From assembly GCA_003553085.1 (NCBI GenBank), contig PUPH01000088.1, positions 1 through 38,933 of the forward strand: a stretch of DNA of 38,933 nucleotides, written 5' to 3'. The notes beneath the pieces are model-generated. The model was not told where the DNA came from. It did no database searches and saw nothing but the letters and a program-made list of their open reading frames with translations. Origin of the DNA: Thermoplasmata archaeon (lineage in GTDB: Archaea > Thermoplasmatota > Thermoplasmata > Halarchaeoplasmatales > Halarchaeoplasmataceae). Shown here one piece after another: positions 25,907 through 35,717 of this stretch. Numbering within the stretch: position 1 is the stretch's first letter; each line of letters starts with the position of its first letter. Position numbers and translations under genes: made by a program.

Positions 25907-27943
25907 ATGTTGAGGAAAGCAAAGCAGATCATCGCAATCCTGATCACTGTAGCACTTTTTTCACCTTTGATAACAGCCTTAGGAGGCACCGAAACCGCTG
26001 ATGACCAAGGCGGAGAGTTGGTATGCAATACCAATTTACAACTGATCCCTCAAGCCGGAGAAGTTGGTGGTGGAAACGTTAGATGGAGGATCCGAGGTGA
26101 AGCCGCTCGAGATCTGAGAAGAGCGTTGATACATAGTGTGGGAGATGGAGAGGGTGAACTCAGGGAAGAACATCTACAAAAGTACCTGCAGACCTCTCGG
26201 ATGTTGGAATCTTATCTACAGCGAGGACCAACTCTCAGTAGCTATAGAGACAGCCACGCTTATACCTTTCAAGCAGCAGATTTCACACCACAGAGAGATA
26301 TAGAACCCGATGATTACATAGATTATCATGGTGTAGAGATCCGAAGATCCTCGTTAACATCAAGCAGCATCCTTGATGATACGGTGGGTCTTGTTGGTAG
26401 TACAGCTGATGACACATCGTCGATAGAGATTAAATTCACCATCAGCTTCCATGAAACACCCGGGACGGATGAGTTCGAGCTGAACCTTGCTGATCACAGG
26501 GTGATGACAGCAATATTCGATTCCATCATCATACCTAGGTACGATGTATTGATAGCGAGGAACGCTACTATCCCCGACACCATGGAATTTCAATTAGAGC
26601 ACTCAAACCTGTTGGTAAACGATGGTGAGGTTCAAGCTAGAGCGGTCATATTCCATCCCGATGGTAACCGAACGGTGATGCATCCAGATGACAACATAGT
26701 TATCACTTCGGATGGTTCTGTAGATGCTAGCGGTGTAGCGTTGGAGGAAGGCGACGAATTGATAGTATATTATGGACATGGAGTAGAATGGACCGGTAGA
26801 TCAAAACTGTCCCATTGGACTTACGTGGTCGGGACACACAGCTATTATCAGCCCGATTACGATGATGGCACCCTGTACGTGATCAGAACCCCTGCGGGCA
26901 ACCTTCTTCATTACTCGGTAGAGTATGACGGTTACGACGAACCGAATGCAACTATAATGTGGAAGCAGTTCAATATCATCGAAAACCCCCAGCTGTTGTT
27001 TGTGATAGCTGCGGTCTCTGCATATTTTACGGTAAAATTCCCAAAAAATCAGTTCAAAAAGTATCGAGACATATATCATCCATCAAAAAGATCGAGAGCT
27101 GAGAAACACGGCTTGACCCACATATCCGCGAGGATCATGTCAATCCTTATACTCGTTTTCTATTTTATACCTGCCATGGGACCACTGTTCATCGGTGGAT
27201 TATATCTCATCATCATCTCAGCCGGATTATTGGTGGCCAGCATATTCATATCAAAATTCTTCTACTCAAGAAAGGCGGAAGATATCCCTGAAGAATATAT
27301 CAAACCTCCTAAGAAAAAGTCTAGGATAACTCCGGTAAAAACAGTGAAGAGAAAAAAACCTTCGGTTAAAAAACACACATGTAAATTTTGTGAAGAAACC
27401 TTCACCATACCTCTGGAGAAGAATCTTGTTGTGGTCAAATGTCCCTCTTGCGGTCAAAGACAGAGGAAGCTCAAAGAAGGATATAATTATCTTATACTGG
27501 AAGATAAAGGGAACCATGTATTTTCCATATTTACCGATTTCCTAGAGGAGGGGTTACCTGGTCTGATCGTTACCACCAAGATCCCTAACAAGGTTCGTGA
27601 AAAATTCAATCTGACCGATGTCGAAATACAATGGCTTACCGACCATGATTCCTCTGAACACGATGTATTAGATCCTACCAGGCTAGAATTTGACCTTACA
27701 AGATCTATAGCGAATTTTGCTAACGACTTCGAGAGGGGTGTTCTTCTACTCGATGGATTGGAATATCTCATAGTGGAGAACGGTTTTGAAAACGTGTCCA
27801 AGTTCCTAAAAAAGTCAACCGACACCTGTTCGGTCAATTCCACTACTTATCTTGTTCATCTCGATCCCTCATCACTTTCAGAGGCTGAGTTAAGCATAAT
27901 CTCGAAGGAGTTCGATCACGTCGAAGATCTAAGGGAAAATTGA
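25907..27943 (+). CDS. Membrane protein: signal sequence + ~340-aa ectodomain + TM segments + zinc ribbon + C-terminal DUF835-like domain
   Basis: Hydrophobic N-terminus IIAILITVALFSPLITAL, TMs around residues 340-450, CKFCEETF...VKCPSCGQRQRKL, then YNYLILEDKGNHVFSIFTDFLEEGLPGLIVTTKIP...GVLLLDGLEYLIVENGFENVSKFL. Confidence 0.75.
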   Translation: MLRKAKQIIAILITVALFSPLITALGGTETADDQGGELVCNTNLQLIPQAGEVGGGNVRWRIRGEAARDLRRALIHSVGDGEGELREEHLQKYLQTSRMLESYLQRGPTLSSYRDSHAYTFQAADFTPQRDIEPDDYIDYHGVEIRRSSLTSSSILDDTVGLVGSTADDTSSIEIKFTISFHETPGTDEFELNLADHRVMTAIFDSIIIPRYDVLIARNATIPDTMEFQLEHSNLLVNDGEVQARAVIFHPDGNRTVMHPDDNIVITSDGSVDASGVALEEGDELIVYYGHGVEWTGRSKLSHWTYVVGTHSYYQPDYDDGTLYVIRTPAGNLLHYSVEYDGYDEPNATIMWKQFNIIENPQLLFVIAAVSAYFTVKFPKNQFKKYRDIYHPSKRSRAEKHGLTHISARIMSILILVFYFIPAMGPLFIGGLYLIIISAGLLVASIFISKFFYSRKAEDIPEEYIKPPKKKSRITPVKTVKRKKPSVKKHTCKFCEETFTIPLEKNLVVVKCPSCGQRQRKLKEGYNYLILEDKGNHVFSIFTDFLEEGLPGLIVTTKIPNKVREKFNLTDVEIQWLTDHDSSEHDVLDPTRLEFDLTRSIANFANDFERGVLLLDGLEYLIVENGFENVSKFLKKSTDTCSVNSTTYLVHLDPSSLSEAELSIISKEFDHVEDLREN

Positions 27944-28498
27944 TCAATCCCAACGTTTGTAAACTCCATGCTCTAATCCGAGACAGTCAAGTAGTTTACC
28001 TACTACAAAATCTACCAGATCCATGATATCTTGAGGATCTCCATAGAAAGCGGGACACGCCGGCAGGACTATACCTCCCGCTTCACTTATAGCCACCATA
28101 TTCTCCAGATGTATCTTGGACAGAGGAGTTTCCCTGGGTACTAGTATCAGTTTTCTTCCTTCTTTTAAAGCTACTGCTGAGGAACGGGTTATCAGATTGT
28201 CCGCCACTCCAGTAGCTATCTTTGAAAGGGTAGATACAGAGCAGGGGATGACTATCACCCCATCGTAAAGAGAACTGCCCGATGCCGGGGGAGCGTCCAT
28301 CTCGTCAGGCTTAAATTCGTTGTGGGCTAAAGATGACAACTCTTCCTTGTCAACATCCAACTCTAACTCTATCATCTGTTCTGCAGCATTGGATATGACA
28401 AGATCCACTACAACATCTTCCATCTCAGAGAGTACACGAAGCAGCCTTTCACCGTAAACAACTCCCGACGCACCGCTTATGCATAGAAGTAACTTCAT
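27944..28498 (-). CDS. ubiX: UbiX family flavin prenyltransferase
   Basis: LLLCISGASGVVYGERLL...VIPCSVSTLSKIATGVADNLITRSSAVALKEGRKLILVPRETPLSKIHLENM. Confidence 0.94.
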   Translation of the reverse strand: MKLLLCISGASGVVYGERLLRVLSEMEDVVVDLVISNAAEQMIELELDVDKEELSSLAHNEFKPDEMDAPPASGSSLYDGVIVIPCSVSTLSKIATGVADNLITRSSAVALKEGRKLILVPRETPLSKIHLENMVAISEAGGIVLPACPAFYGDPQDIMDLVDFVVGKLLDCLGLEHGVYKRWD

Positions 28499-28541
28499 AC
28501 ATCATAGTAGTGATAGTGCGCTATAATATGATTTTGTATGC

Positions 28542-29999
28542 TCACATACTAACTTCCATATCGCTGTACCTCTTTCCAGTCATCTTGAAAAGGATCACCA
28601 TCACCAATGCTGCCATATCTGCAAAGAAGATGCAGGTCAAAAGGCCAAGGATACGATCCATCTGGAAGACAGCAGTCGGTATCCCTAAGAAAAAGGTACC
28701 AGTTATAAGACAGAACATTAAACTTGAGTACATCGTCATGACATCGGGCGCTCCTCTATTGCTTTCGTCGAAATTGGGGAAGACCACCCCCATCAGTACA
28801 CCGATACCGGTGAACAGAAAGTACATGCAGAACGAAGCGGCCAGAGCGAATAAAATGAATATAGGTGGATACTCTAGCACCATCGTGATCGGCAACACCA
28901 GTACCAAGCTGTTCAAAGGAGAGAATAAGAGGGATGAACTGGCCTTGCCCCATACCAAACTCCGACTGTCTAAAGGTGCTGTACGAAATCCCCATAACCT
29001 GTTCCCATCCCTACTGAATAAGGTGAGCGAAGGTATCACGCTGTGGACGACGATCCCCGTGTATATCGTGATACCGATCAATGCGGGATAAAAGTACTTG
29101 CCTAGATCCAGTCCGATATCCGGATCAGGACCGAGCTGCCTATAGATGAACAGTAAACCGATGCTCAAGATCAGGTTGACGCCTATTGTCGCGGGTATCT
29201 GACGGTTTCTCCATCTTCTCAGTATCTCTCCCTGAGCTACTTTTCTTATCCCTGGTGGTATGATGGATGGTAAAAAGTCCTTCCGACGATGGAATCGAAG
29301 TACATTGTGATTTTTACCTTTGATCCCTGAGATCCATGCGTTTTTGAACATGGGGGTGGTGATGAGTGTGATAAAAACAGAGTATAGTAGTAATATTGCT
29401 ATGAGCACCAATTGAGTTGATGGACTCAACGACGGGTGCAGTATCGTCCAGACAAACGTAAGGACCTGTCCATAAACGGATACGAGTATGATCTTATCTT
29501 TCAACGATGCTTGATGTGAAAAAACCGCTAGATTAAAACCTACGCAGGGTGCAAGGATGATCAATGCATATAGTTTAACGAAGAACATACTGTCCGCAGG
29601 TAGAGTGATGCCCTGAACATGTATAAGGAGTGTTACTAAGGACATCACAAAAGCTATCAACGCGAGGTTATACCAGAACACCTTCAACAAGCGGGAAAGA
29701 GCGATCTTCACCGTTCGTATCGGTGTAACAAAATAGTACTTTAGAGAATGGTTTCTCAAACTGTCCTCTGAAGTTTCTGCAGAGGCCTTAGCCATCAGAA
29801 TGAAAAACAGGGAGAAAAGTATGTCTCTTCGTGTAGGGTTGATGAAAGGTTCATCCATCTCCGCTATCAGAACGATGACAATGAGTGTCATCCATATACC
29901 GGCTATAAGGAGGATCAGGAACCATAGTGTCATGAAAGGATGTTCACTTATCTTCGATCTACTGACCCTGTACGATCTTATGATCTCTGTGGAAAACAT
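28542..29999 (-). CDS. ABC transporter permease (ABC-2-like, ~12 hydrophobic segments)
   Basis: Multi-TM protein immediately downstream of ABC ATPase. Confidence 0.8.
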   Translation of the reverse strand: MFSTEIIRSYRVSRSKISEHPFMTLWFLILLIAGIWMTLIVIVLIAEMDEPFINPTRRDILFSLFFILMAKASAETSEDSLRNHSLKYYFVTPIRTVKIALSRLLKVFWYNLALIAFVMSLVTLLIHVQGITLPADSMFFVKLYALIILAPCVGFNLAVFSHQASLKDKIILVSVYGQVLTFVWTILHPSLSPSTQLVLIAILLLYSVFITLITTPMFKNAWISGIKGKNHNVLRFHRRKDFLPSIIPPGIRKVAQGEILRRWRNRQIPATIGVNLILSIGLLFIYRQLGPDPDIGLDLGKYFYPALIGITIYTGIVVHSVIPSLTLFSRDGNRLWGFRTAPLDSRSLVWGKASSSLLFSPLNSLVLVLPITMVLEYPPIFILFALAASFCMYFLFTGIGVLMGVVFPNFDESNRGAPDVMTMYSSLMFCLITGTFFLGIPTAVFQMDRILGLLTCIFFADMAALVMVILFKMTGKRYSDMEVSM

Positions 30000-30000
30000 C

Positions 30001-30729
30001 TCAATTATTTGACCTGACGTGATTGACCACCTCTACAAAAACCTCCTCTATAGTGTCACAATCGTATTTATTATAAAGCTCTCCAACGCCACCATGAGCG
30101 ACTATACGCCCCTCTTCGATTATAGCGACCTTATCGGCGATATCCTCGGTGATGGAAGTGATATGTGTACTCATAAGGATGGCTTTACCTTCGGCAGCTT
30201 CTCCTCTTATTCGCCTCTTGATATACCTTGTGAACCTGGGATCCAATCCGCTTGTTGGTTCGTCCAGTATCAGGTTTGGAGGATCATTTATCAAAGAGTT
30301 GGCGAAAAGCACCTTCTGTTTCATCCCTTTGGAATAACTGCTGATCTCGCTGTCGATAACTCTATCGAGCTCTAGTTGTTCGGACAGTATTTGGATCCTT
30401 TGGCTTAACTTCGTTTCCTCTACTCCCCTCAGAGATCCCATCACATCCAGGAATTCTCTACCTGTCAATCTATCGTATAGGTGGGGATGCTCGGGCATAT
30501 ACCCAAAGCGCTCTCTTCCTTCAACGTTATCCCACACGGAGAACCCATCGATGAGTGCTACACCACCGCTGGAACGGAGTAAACCGGTGAGTATTTTGAT
30601 CAGTGTAGTCTTCCCTGCTCCATTGGAGCCCAGCAGTACAAAGACTGAGCCGGGATGAACTTCGAGTGAGACACCTTTGAGTGCCTGGTAGTTCCCGTAA
30701 TTCTTCTTGAGTTCCTTGACTTCTATCAT
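30001..30729 (-). CDS. ABC transporter ATP-binding protein
   Basis: Walker A LLGSNGAGKTTL, signature SYSKGMKQKVLFANSL, Walker B LILDEPTSGLDP. Confidence 0.96.
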   Translation of the reverse strand: MIEVKELKKNYGNYQALKGVSLEVHPGSVFVLLGSNGAGKTTLIKILTGLLRSSGGVALIDGFSVWDNVEGRERFGYMPEHPHLYDRLTGREFLDVMGSLRGVEETKLSQRIQILSEQLELDRVIDSEISSYSKGMKQKVLFANSLINDPPNLILDEPTSGLDPRFTRYIKRRIRGEAAEGKAILMSTHITSITEDIADKVAIIEEGRIVAHGGVGELYNKYDCDTIEEVFVEVVNHVRSNN

Positions 30730-31682
30730 TTGTTACGTGAATGTCTGATGAACCCGCTGCATGGAATTATCTCGACTCCCTTCTTTTCCAGTTCATCCAG
30801 GAACAGGTTCAGCCCTACGGAGTCGCTGGCCATGTGACCGGCGATCACGTAATTAAGATGATGTTTTTCAGCTTCCTTTCTGTGCTCTTCGCTGAGGTGC
30901 ATACCTATCACGGTTCCTACTCCTGATTGTGCCATCTTTTCATAAGATTTTTTTGACCCCTCGGTTCCACCGGTCATCTCGATGACCACCTTTCCAGCTT
31001 TTCGGTCCTCGCTTCCTATCAACACGAATGGTCCGCTGCCGTATTTCCTTGCCTCATGGTATTCGGGAACGTCTTTGAGCATATCTATAACATCTTTGAC
31101 GGTATCTAATTCATTCTCCTCTATCAATCCCTTCAGGTGGTCGTTGACCAGGTTGTCAGCTGGAGTGTGTACGCACATAAAAGGTATGTCCATGAGTTTA
31201 GCGGCGTCTAATGTTTTATTATAATTACGACCTTTGATCCTTCTTTCCACTTCTCTTATCCTCTCATTCATCAACGATTCAGCTATGTTGATGGGGATCC
31301 CCCATTCGTAAAGCACATCTTTTTGAAGATGCATCACTTCGTGCAGTCCAGCTATACCCAGACCACTCGGGTGGTGACTGATCATCAGGTCTACTTTTTT
31401 CCCTTTCTCGTTCATCCTATCGGCGAGTACAACTTCTCCCGTTGTGAAGTCGACACCTACCATAACGGATCGTATCTCTTGATCCATGTCTCCATATAGG
31501 ACCCTGGTGTCCTGAAATGGATTTTCCAGGCGCTGCTTGTCGAAAACCTCTTTATCCTTCCCCTCAAGATCTTCATACTTCTCTTTTTCGTCTTCTATGA
31601 TCTTGTTAACAGTTTCTTCACCCCGTGGATCGACCTGCTTTCCCATCTCGATCGCTAGTTCGTAAATCTCCTTCAATTTCAT
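30726..31682 (-). CDS. NIF3-like (NGG1p-interacting factor 3 / DUF34) protein
   Basis: VGVDFTTGEVVLADRM...DLMISHHPSGLGIAGLHEVMHLQ; VVIEMTGGTEGSKKSYEKMAQSGVGTVIGMHLSEEHRKEAEKHHLNYVIAGHMASD. Confidence 0.85.
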   Translation of the reverse strand: MKLKEIYELAIEMGKQVDPRGEETVNKIIEDEKEKYEDLEGKDKEVFDKQRLENPFQDTRVLYGDMDQEIRSVMVGVDFTTGEVVLADRMNEKGKKVDLMISHHPSGLGIAGLHEVMHLQKDVLYEWGIPINIAESLMNERIREVERRIKGRNYNKTLDAAKLMDIPFMCVHTPADNLVNDHLKGLIEENELDTVKDVIDMLKDVPEYHEARKYGSGPFVLIGSEDRKAGKVVIEMTGGTEGSKKSYEKMAQSGVGTVIGMHLSEEHRKEAEKHHLNYVIAGHMASDSVGLNLFLDELEKKGVEIIPCSGFIRHSRNK

Positions 31683-31730
31683 GGTTACCGACTACTGCAA
31701 CAACAGGGGTTAAATAATCTTTTCCTACTC

Positions 31731-32564
31731 TTACTTAAGTACGTAGTGGTTCATAGCCCATGAGAAGCCACTTTTTAGACATGAAGGTGCTATATCGTCT
31801 GCCCTTTTTTTGACCTCCTCCGGTGAATCTTCCATAGCTATGCCCATACCGGCGATCTCGATCATCGGTAGATCTACATGATCATTGCCTATGGCCAGCA
31901 CGGTCTCCAAGTCCAAGATATCCAGGTCGGACAATATCTCCAATGCAGAACCTTTGTTTATCTCAGAAGGGTAAACCGTTATAGCAACCCATTCTCCCAG
32001 CCGATGATGTCTGTGGATGGTCGTACGGTCAGAGAAACTTTTCTGAACGAAATCTTCCATATCCTTCAAACCTACCCGGCCGTTGATCTCAGAGTGCATC
32101 ATGAAGCTGATGGGAGGTTCGTTTTCGATAGCTTGGCTGTTACGATCTACAAGAACCGCCACTTTATCTTCCTCTAAGAGGTCCGCACCTCTATCCCGTC
32201 TTTTTTTCCAGTACTTTTTTTCCTTGAATATGGTGGTGATCTCGTAATCCTTCTCATCTGCGTAGTCTGCAATGGATGTGGCCACGTTCATATCCAACTC
32301 TTTACCGTATAACTCCTTACAATCACTCGACTCCCAGCCAGGGCCCAATATATGCGCCCCGTTCAGACATACTCCAGGATGATCCGCCACACCCGTTCCT
32401 TTGAGTATACTCGAAGCAGAACACCTCATCCTGGTGGTCACCGTGATCACCGGTATACCGGCAGATAGAACTCGATCCAAAGCCAGCCTATCTTCATCTG
32501 TTATCTTATGATCATGGGCCAATGTCCCATCTAGGTCCGTGACTACCGTTTCTATCTCTTTCAA
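31731..32564 (-). CDS. HAD superfamily (Cof/phosphoglycolate-phosphatase-like, IIB) hydrolase
   Basis: VVTDLDGTLAHDHKITDEDRLAL ... KGSALEIL ... AIGNDHVDLPMIEIAGMGIAMEDSPEEVKKRADDI. Confidence 0.9.
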   Translation of the reverse strand: MKEIETVVTDLDGTLAHDHKITDEDRLALDRVLSAGIPVITVTTRMRCSASSILKGTGVADHPGVCLNGAHILGPGWESSDCKELYGKELDMNVATSIADYADEKDYEITTIFKEKKYWKKRRDRGADLLEEDKVAVLVDRNSQAIENEPPISFMMHSEINGRVGLKDMEDFVQKSFSDRTTIHRHHRLGEWVAITVYPSEINKGSALEILSDLDILDLETVLAIGNDHVDLPMIEIAGMGIAMEDSPEEVKKRADDIAPSCLKSGFSWAMNHYVLK

Positions 32565-33469
32565 TCTCCTCTACCCACTTCGATCATCCTTTCAAGAGGT
32601 ATGCGAGCTTTTTCTATGAGGTCCTCATCCACGGTTACCACCGGTTCGAGGTCCTGCATAGACCTGATCACTTTTTCCTTGGTGATCATTTTCATGTTAC
32701 TGCAAAATGGGTTACCCGGGAAGTAGAATTCTTTGTCAGGAGATTCCTTTTTCAACCGGTGCCCCATCTCGACCTCGGTTCCTATGATGAACCTTTTTGA
32801 GCTCGACTCTATAGTCCTTTTCAAGATCCCAGCTGTTGAGCCTACATGATCTGCAATATCCACCACATCCGGACGACATTCGGGATGGACTATAACTTCT
32901 GCGTCAGGATATAGTTCTTTCAGATCCGTGATATCTTTTGGTGTTATGTTGTCATGGGTTCCACAATACCCTTCCCACACCTCGATCTCCTTGTCCTTTA
33001 CGAATCTTGTGATGTAATTACCTAGGTTCTTATCCGGTAGGAACAGGACCTTCTCTTCCTCCAAACTCCGGACAACCTTCATCGCATTAGATGATGTACA
33101 GCATATATCCGAATATGCTTTAGTTTCGACGTTAGTGTTAACGTAGGAAACTACAGCTGCCTCGGGGTTCTCTTCACGGTATCGTTTCAACCTGTCTATG
33201 TCAACCATGGCTGCCATTGGACATCTTGCCATGGGTTCTGGATGGATTATTTTCTTCTCTGGGTTGAGTATGACCGCGGACTCGGCCATGAAATCAACAC
33301 CACAAAATACGACGTTGGGGACGTCCATCTCAGCGACCTTACGTGCAAGGCCGAAGGAGTCGCCAACATAGTCCGCAGCATCCTGGATCTCCCCTCTTTG
33401 ATAATTGTGGGCTATCAGGAGAACCTCATTCTCTTCTTTCAGCCTGTTAACAATCTGTTGAAACGACAT
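32561..33469 (-). CDS. nadA: Quinolinate synthase
   Basis: IAHNYQRGEIQDAADYVGDSFGLAR, VVFCGVDFMAESAVILNPEKKI, SYVNTNVETKAYSDICCTSSNA, IIGTEVEMGHRL, NPFCSNMKMIT. Confidence 0.96.
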   Translation of the reverse strand: MSFQQIVNRLKEENEVLLIAHNYQRGEIQDAADYVGDSFGLARKVAEMDVPNVVFCGVDFMAESAVILNPEKKIIHPEPMARCPMAAMVDIDRLKRYREENPEAAVVSYVNTNVETKAYSDICCTSSNAMKVVRSLEEEKVLFLPDKNLGNYITRFVKDKEIEVWEGYCGTHDNITPKDITDLKELYPDAEVIVHPECRPDVVDIADHVGSTAGILKRTIESSSKRFIIGTEVEMGHRLKKESPDKEFYFPGNPFCSNMKMITKEKVIRSMQDLEPVVTVDEDLIEKARIPLERMIEVGRGD

Positions 33470-33538
33470 ATTCGCAAGGAATACAGCATTTAATATAAAC
33501 TTTTTACCTCTCTGTGATACCGAGAACGATCGATGGGG

Positions 33539-34516
33539 TCACTTCTTATAGGCTACGTAGATATCGGCTTCGATCATAACGCCGTCTTCGAAAAAATGGT
33601 GGACGAAGTAGAGATTGCCCGCATCGTCCAGGGTCGGTTCTCCAGCGAACTTGGTTACTATCATCTCCGGTTCCTGCCATTCTCCATCTACCTTCAGCGA
33701 ACGGAAGATCCCAGGGGTCCCTAGGTGAGTTCTTGTGAACCAGAGTTCTTCACCATCGGAAGATACGAAGGGTAAATTTTCATCCGCAGCGGTATTGACT
33801 GCTTCGATATTCACTGGCTCGGACCATTCCCCGTTACTCCTGGTAGTCATCCAGATGTCTCTACCTCCTTTACCGCCGGGGCGATCGGAGTGAAAGTAGA
33901 GGTCGTCACCATGGAGATGTACCTCACCTATCTGTAATTCCTTCATCAAACGATCACCTGAATAAGTCCAATCCACCCAGCGTTCACCATCCCATCGAGC
34001 AGTGAACATGTTTACACCGGTGTAACCTTCTCTTGCCGAGCAAAACCACATCTCGTCATCCTGTATAGCAACCGCACCGTCAAGGGCCAGTTTTCCCGGT
34101 TCCTGGAGCCACACCCTTTCGGGTTTACTCCATGTGTCTCCGGTCTTATGGGTCACCCAGACTCCACTGACATCGTCCAATATCTGTTCTTCGGGAGGTA
34201 CCCTCACGTCTGGCGTGAAAAAGAAGTACAGTGTATTACCGTCAGGTGTTATGAACGGTGAGTCTTCAGCACCGGCGGTGTTGACTGGATACGGCAGAGG
34301 TACCGGTTCTTCGAATTCGTCCGAATGTAGGATCGGAGGATGATGGTCGGTTTCGGGGCCTCGCTTGGATATATCTAAGGGTAATTTATCCTCGCGACAG
34401 ACATCCGGGTATTCATAAACGATATCGTCATCATCCTCATCGAAGCAGCCTGAAAGGAAAACGGACATGAGAAGTAATAATACGATGGAAAAGACCTTGA
34501 TCTCTTGGTACATCAT
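33539..34516 (-). CDS. Secreted lipoprotein with PD40/WD40-like beta-propeller repeats
   Basis: Signal peptide with lipobox VFLSGC; repeats NTAGAEDSPFITPDGNTLYF, NTAADENLPFVSSDGEELWF. Confidence 0.8.
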   Translation of the reverse strand: MMYQEIKVFSIVLLLLMSVFLSGCFDEDDDDIVYEYPDVCREDKLPLDISKRGPETDHHPPILHSDEFEEPVPLPYPVNTAGAEDSPFITPDGNTLYFFFTPDVRVPPEEQILDDVSGVWVTHKTGDTWSKPERVWLQEPGKLALDGAVAIQDDEMWFCSAREGYTGVNMFTARWDGERWVDWTYSGDRLMKELQIGEVHLHGDDLYFHSDRPGGKGGRDIWMTTRSNGEWSEPVNIEAVNTAADENLPFVSSDGEELWFTRTHLGTPGIFRSLKVDGEWQEPEMIVTKFAGEPTLDDAGNLYFVHHFFEDGVMIEADIYVAYKK

Positions 34517-34671
34517 CAGTAATACGTTGTCAGTCTTATTTATAATTTTCTAATAATACTCACCGATTTATTTATCATCCTATTAAATCCGCATACTCGA
34601 CGCAGACTTTGATGTAATTAGATCCGATACCGTGAAAAATCTTATTTCCTTTCGATCTATCTATTTAAAAT

Positions 34672-35235
34672 ATGACTGAAGAGACCATCACTTTAGAGGA
34701 GGCTGCAAAAGAGGTAGAGCTGGTTAGTCAAAGACTGGCACTACTCCACCTATCCTATGCAAAGATGCTAGTCGGTGAGTTCGGGGAAGAACGTGGGAAG
34801 GAATTGATCCTAAAAGCCATCGAAGATTATGGTAGAAATATAGGTGAGAAGAGGAGGGAGGAGATCGAACAGAAGGGGATGGAACCGACACCAGAGAATT
34901 TCAGCAAGGGCGATGCATTCAGGATACCGAAGTTCGGGATGCATTCATCCCTCAAAGAAACTGAAGACAGCATGGAACTCTACGGCTGTGCCATGGGTAA
35001 ATTGTGGCGCCGCTATGGTGAGGAGGATCTAGGTAAACTATATTGTTATGTGGATCCCGTCAAATACATGGCATTCAACGATGAACATATCCAGGTACAC
35101 AGGAAAGCCATGCCGGCCGGGGATGATCGTTGTGAGTTCGTCGTTAGACCATCAACGGAAGATGAAAAAGAGCTTTTTAGATCTAAACAAAAAGACATCT
35201 CCGAGATCGATAAGCACCTGAAAGAGAGATTTTGA
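34672..35235 (+). CDS. L-2-amino-thiazoline-4-carboxylic acid hydrolase-like protein
   Basis: MELYGCAMGKLWRRYGEEDLGKLYCYVDPVKYMAFNDEHIQVHRKAMPAGDDRCEFVVRP resembles the ATC_hydrolase family. Confidence 0.65.
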   Translation: MTEETITLEEAAKEVELVSQRLALLHLSYAKMLVGEFGEERGKELILKAIEDYGRNIGEKRREEIEQKGMEPTPENFSKGDAFRIPKFGMHSSLKETEDSMELYGCAMGKLWRRYGEEDLGKLYCYVDPVKYMAFNDEHIQVHRKAMPAGDDRCEFVVRPSTEDEKELFRSKQKDISEIDKHLKERF

Positions 35236-35302
35236 TCTCCCATGTTCGGAACCCGGAAACAACGGGATCACACCACTCGAAGCGATTGATGTCATATAGA
35301 AA

Positions 35303-35312
35303 GTTATATATA
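35303..35312 (+). promoter_or_regulatory. TATA box (TTATATATAG) of the HTH regulator gene, flanked by ACTCGAA/TTCGAGT inverted repeat
   Basis: TATA ~40 nt upstream of ATG 35348; arms at 35275-35281 and 35327-35333. Confidence 0.5.
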
Positions 35313-35347
35313 GTAAATGCGGATAATTCGAGTATAGGTGTTATCAA

Positions 35348-35713
35348 ATGGCAAAAGAAGGCCTGGCGGACGAATTGGTCGAGAGACTGATAAAAACAGG
35401 ATTACACAAAGATGTAGCTAGAACACTGGTGTTCATAGCGGAGCACGAGGAAACACAGAGCAGGACAATTGAGGACAATACCAGACTAAGGCAGCCCGAG
35501 GTTTCCATCGCTACCAACCAATTGGAAGAGATGGGTTGGATCAAAAAGCGGGACATACCAACTGAAGGCAGAGGCAGACCGGTACACGGTTACAGTCTGA
35601 AAAAACCCATAGATGAAATAATAGAGGAGATCGAAGAGCAAGAAAAGGAAAAGATCAATGAAATCGACACCAACATAAAACAGATCAAAGAGATAAAGAA
35701 CAAGATGTTCTGA
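35348..35713 (+). CDS. Winged-helix transcriptional regulator with C-terminal coiled coil
   Basis: KDVARTLVFIAEHEETQSRTIEDNTRLRQPEVSIATNQLEEMGWIKKRDIPTEGRGRPVHGYSLKKP followed by EIIEEIEEQEKEKINEIDTNIKQIKEIK. Confidence 0.8.
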   Translation: MAKEGLADELVERLIKTGLHKDVARTLVFIAEHEETQSRTIEDNTRLRQPEVSIATNQLEEMGWIKKRDIPTEGRGRPVHGYSLKKPIDEIIEEIEEQEKEKINEIDTNIKQIKEIKNKMF

Positions 35714-35717
35714 TATC

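Noticed and set aside
28510-29091. 193-aa plus-strand ORF
   Set aside because: Lies antisense to the well-supported ABC permease with no recognisable domain; shadow ORF
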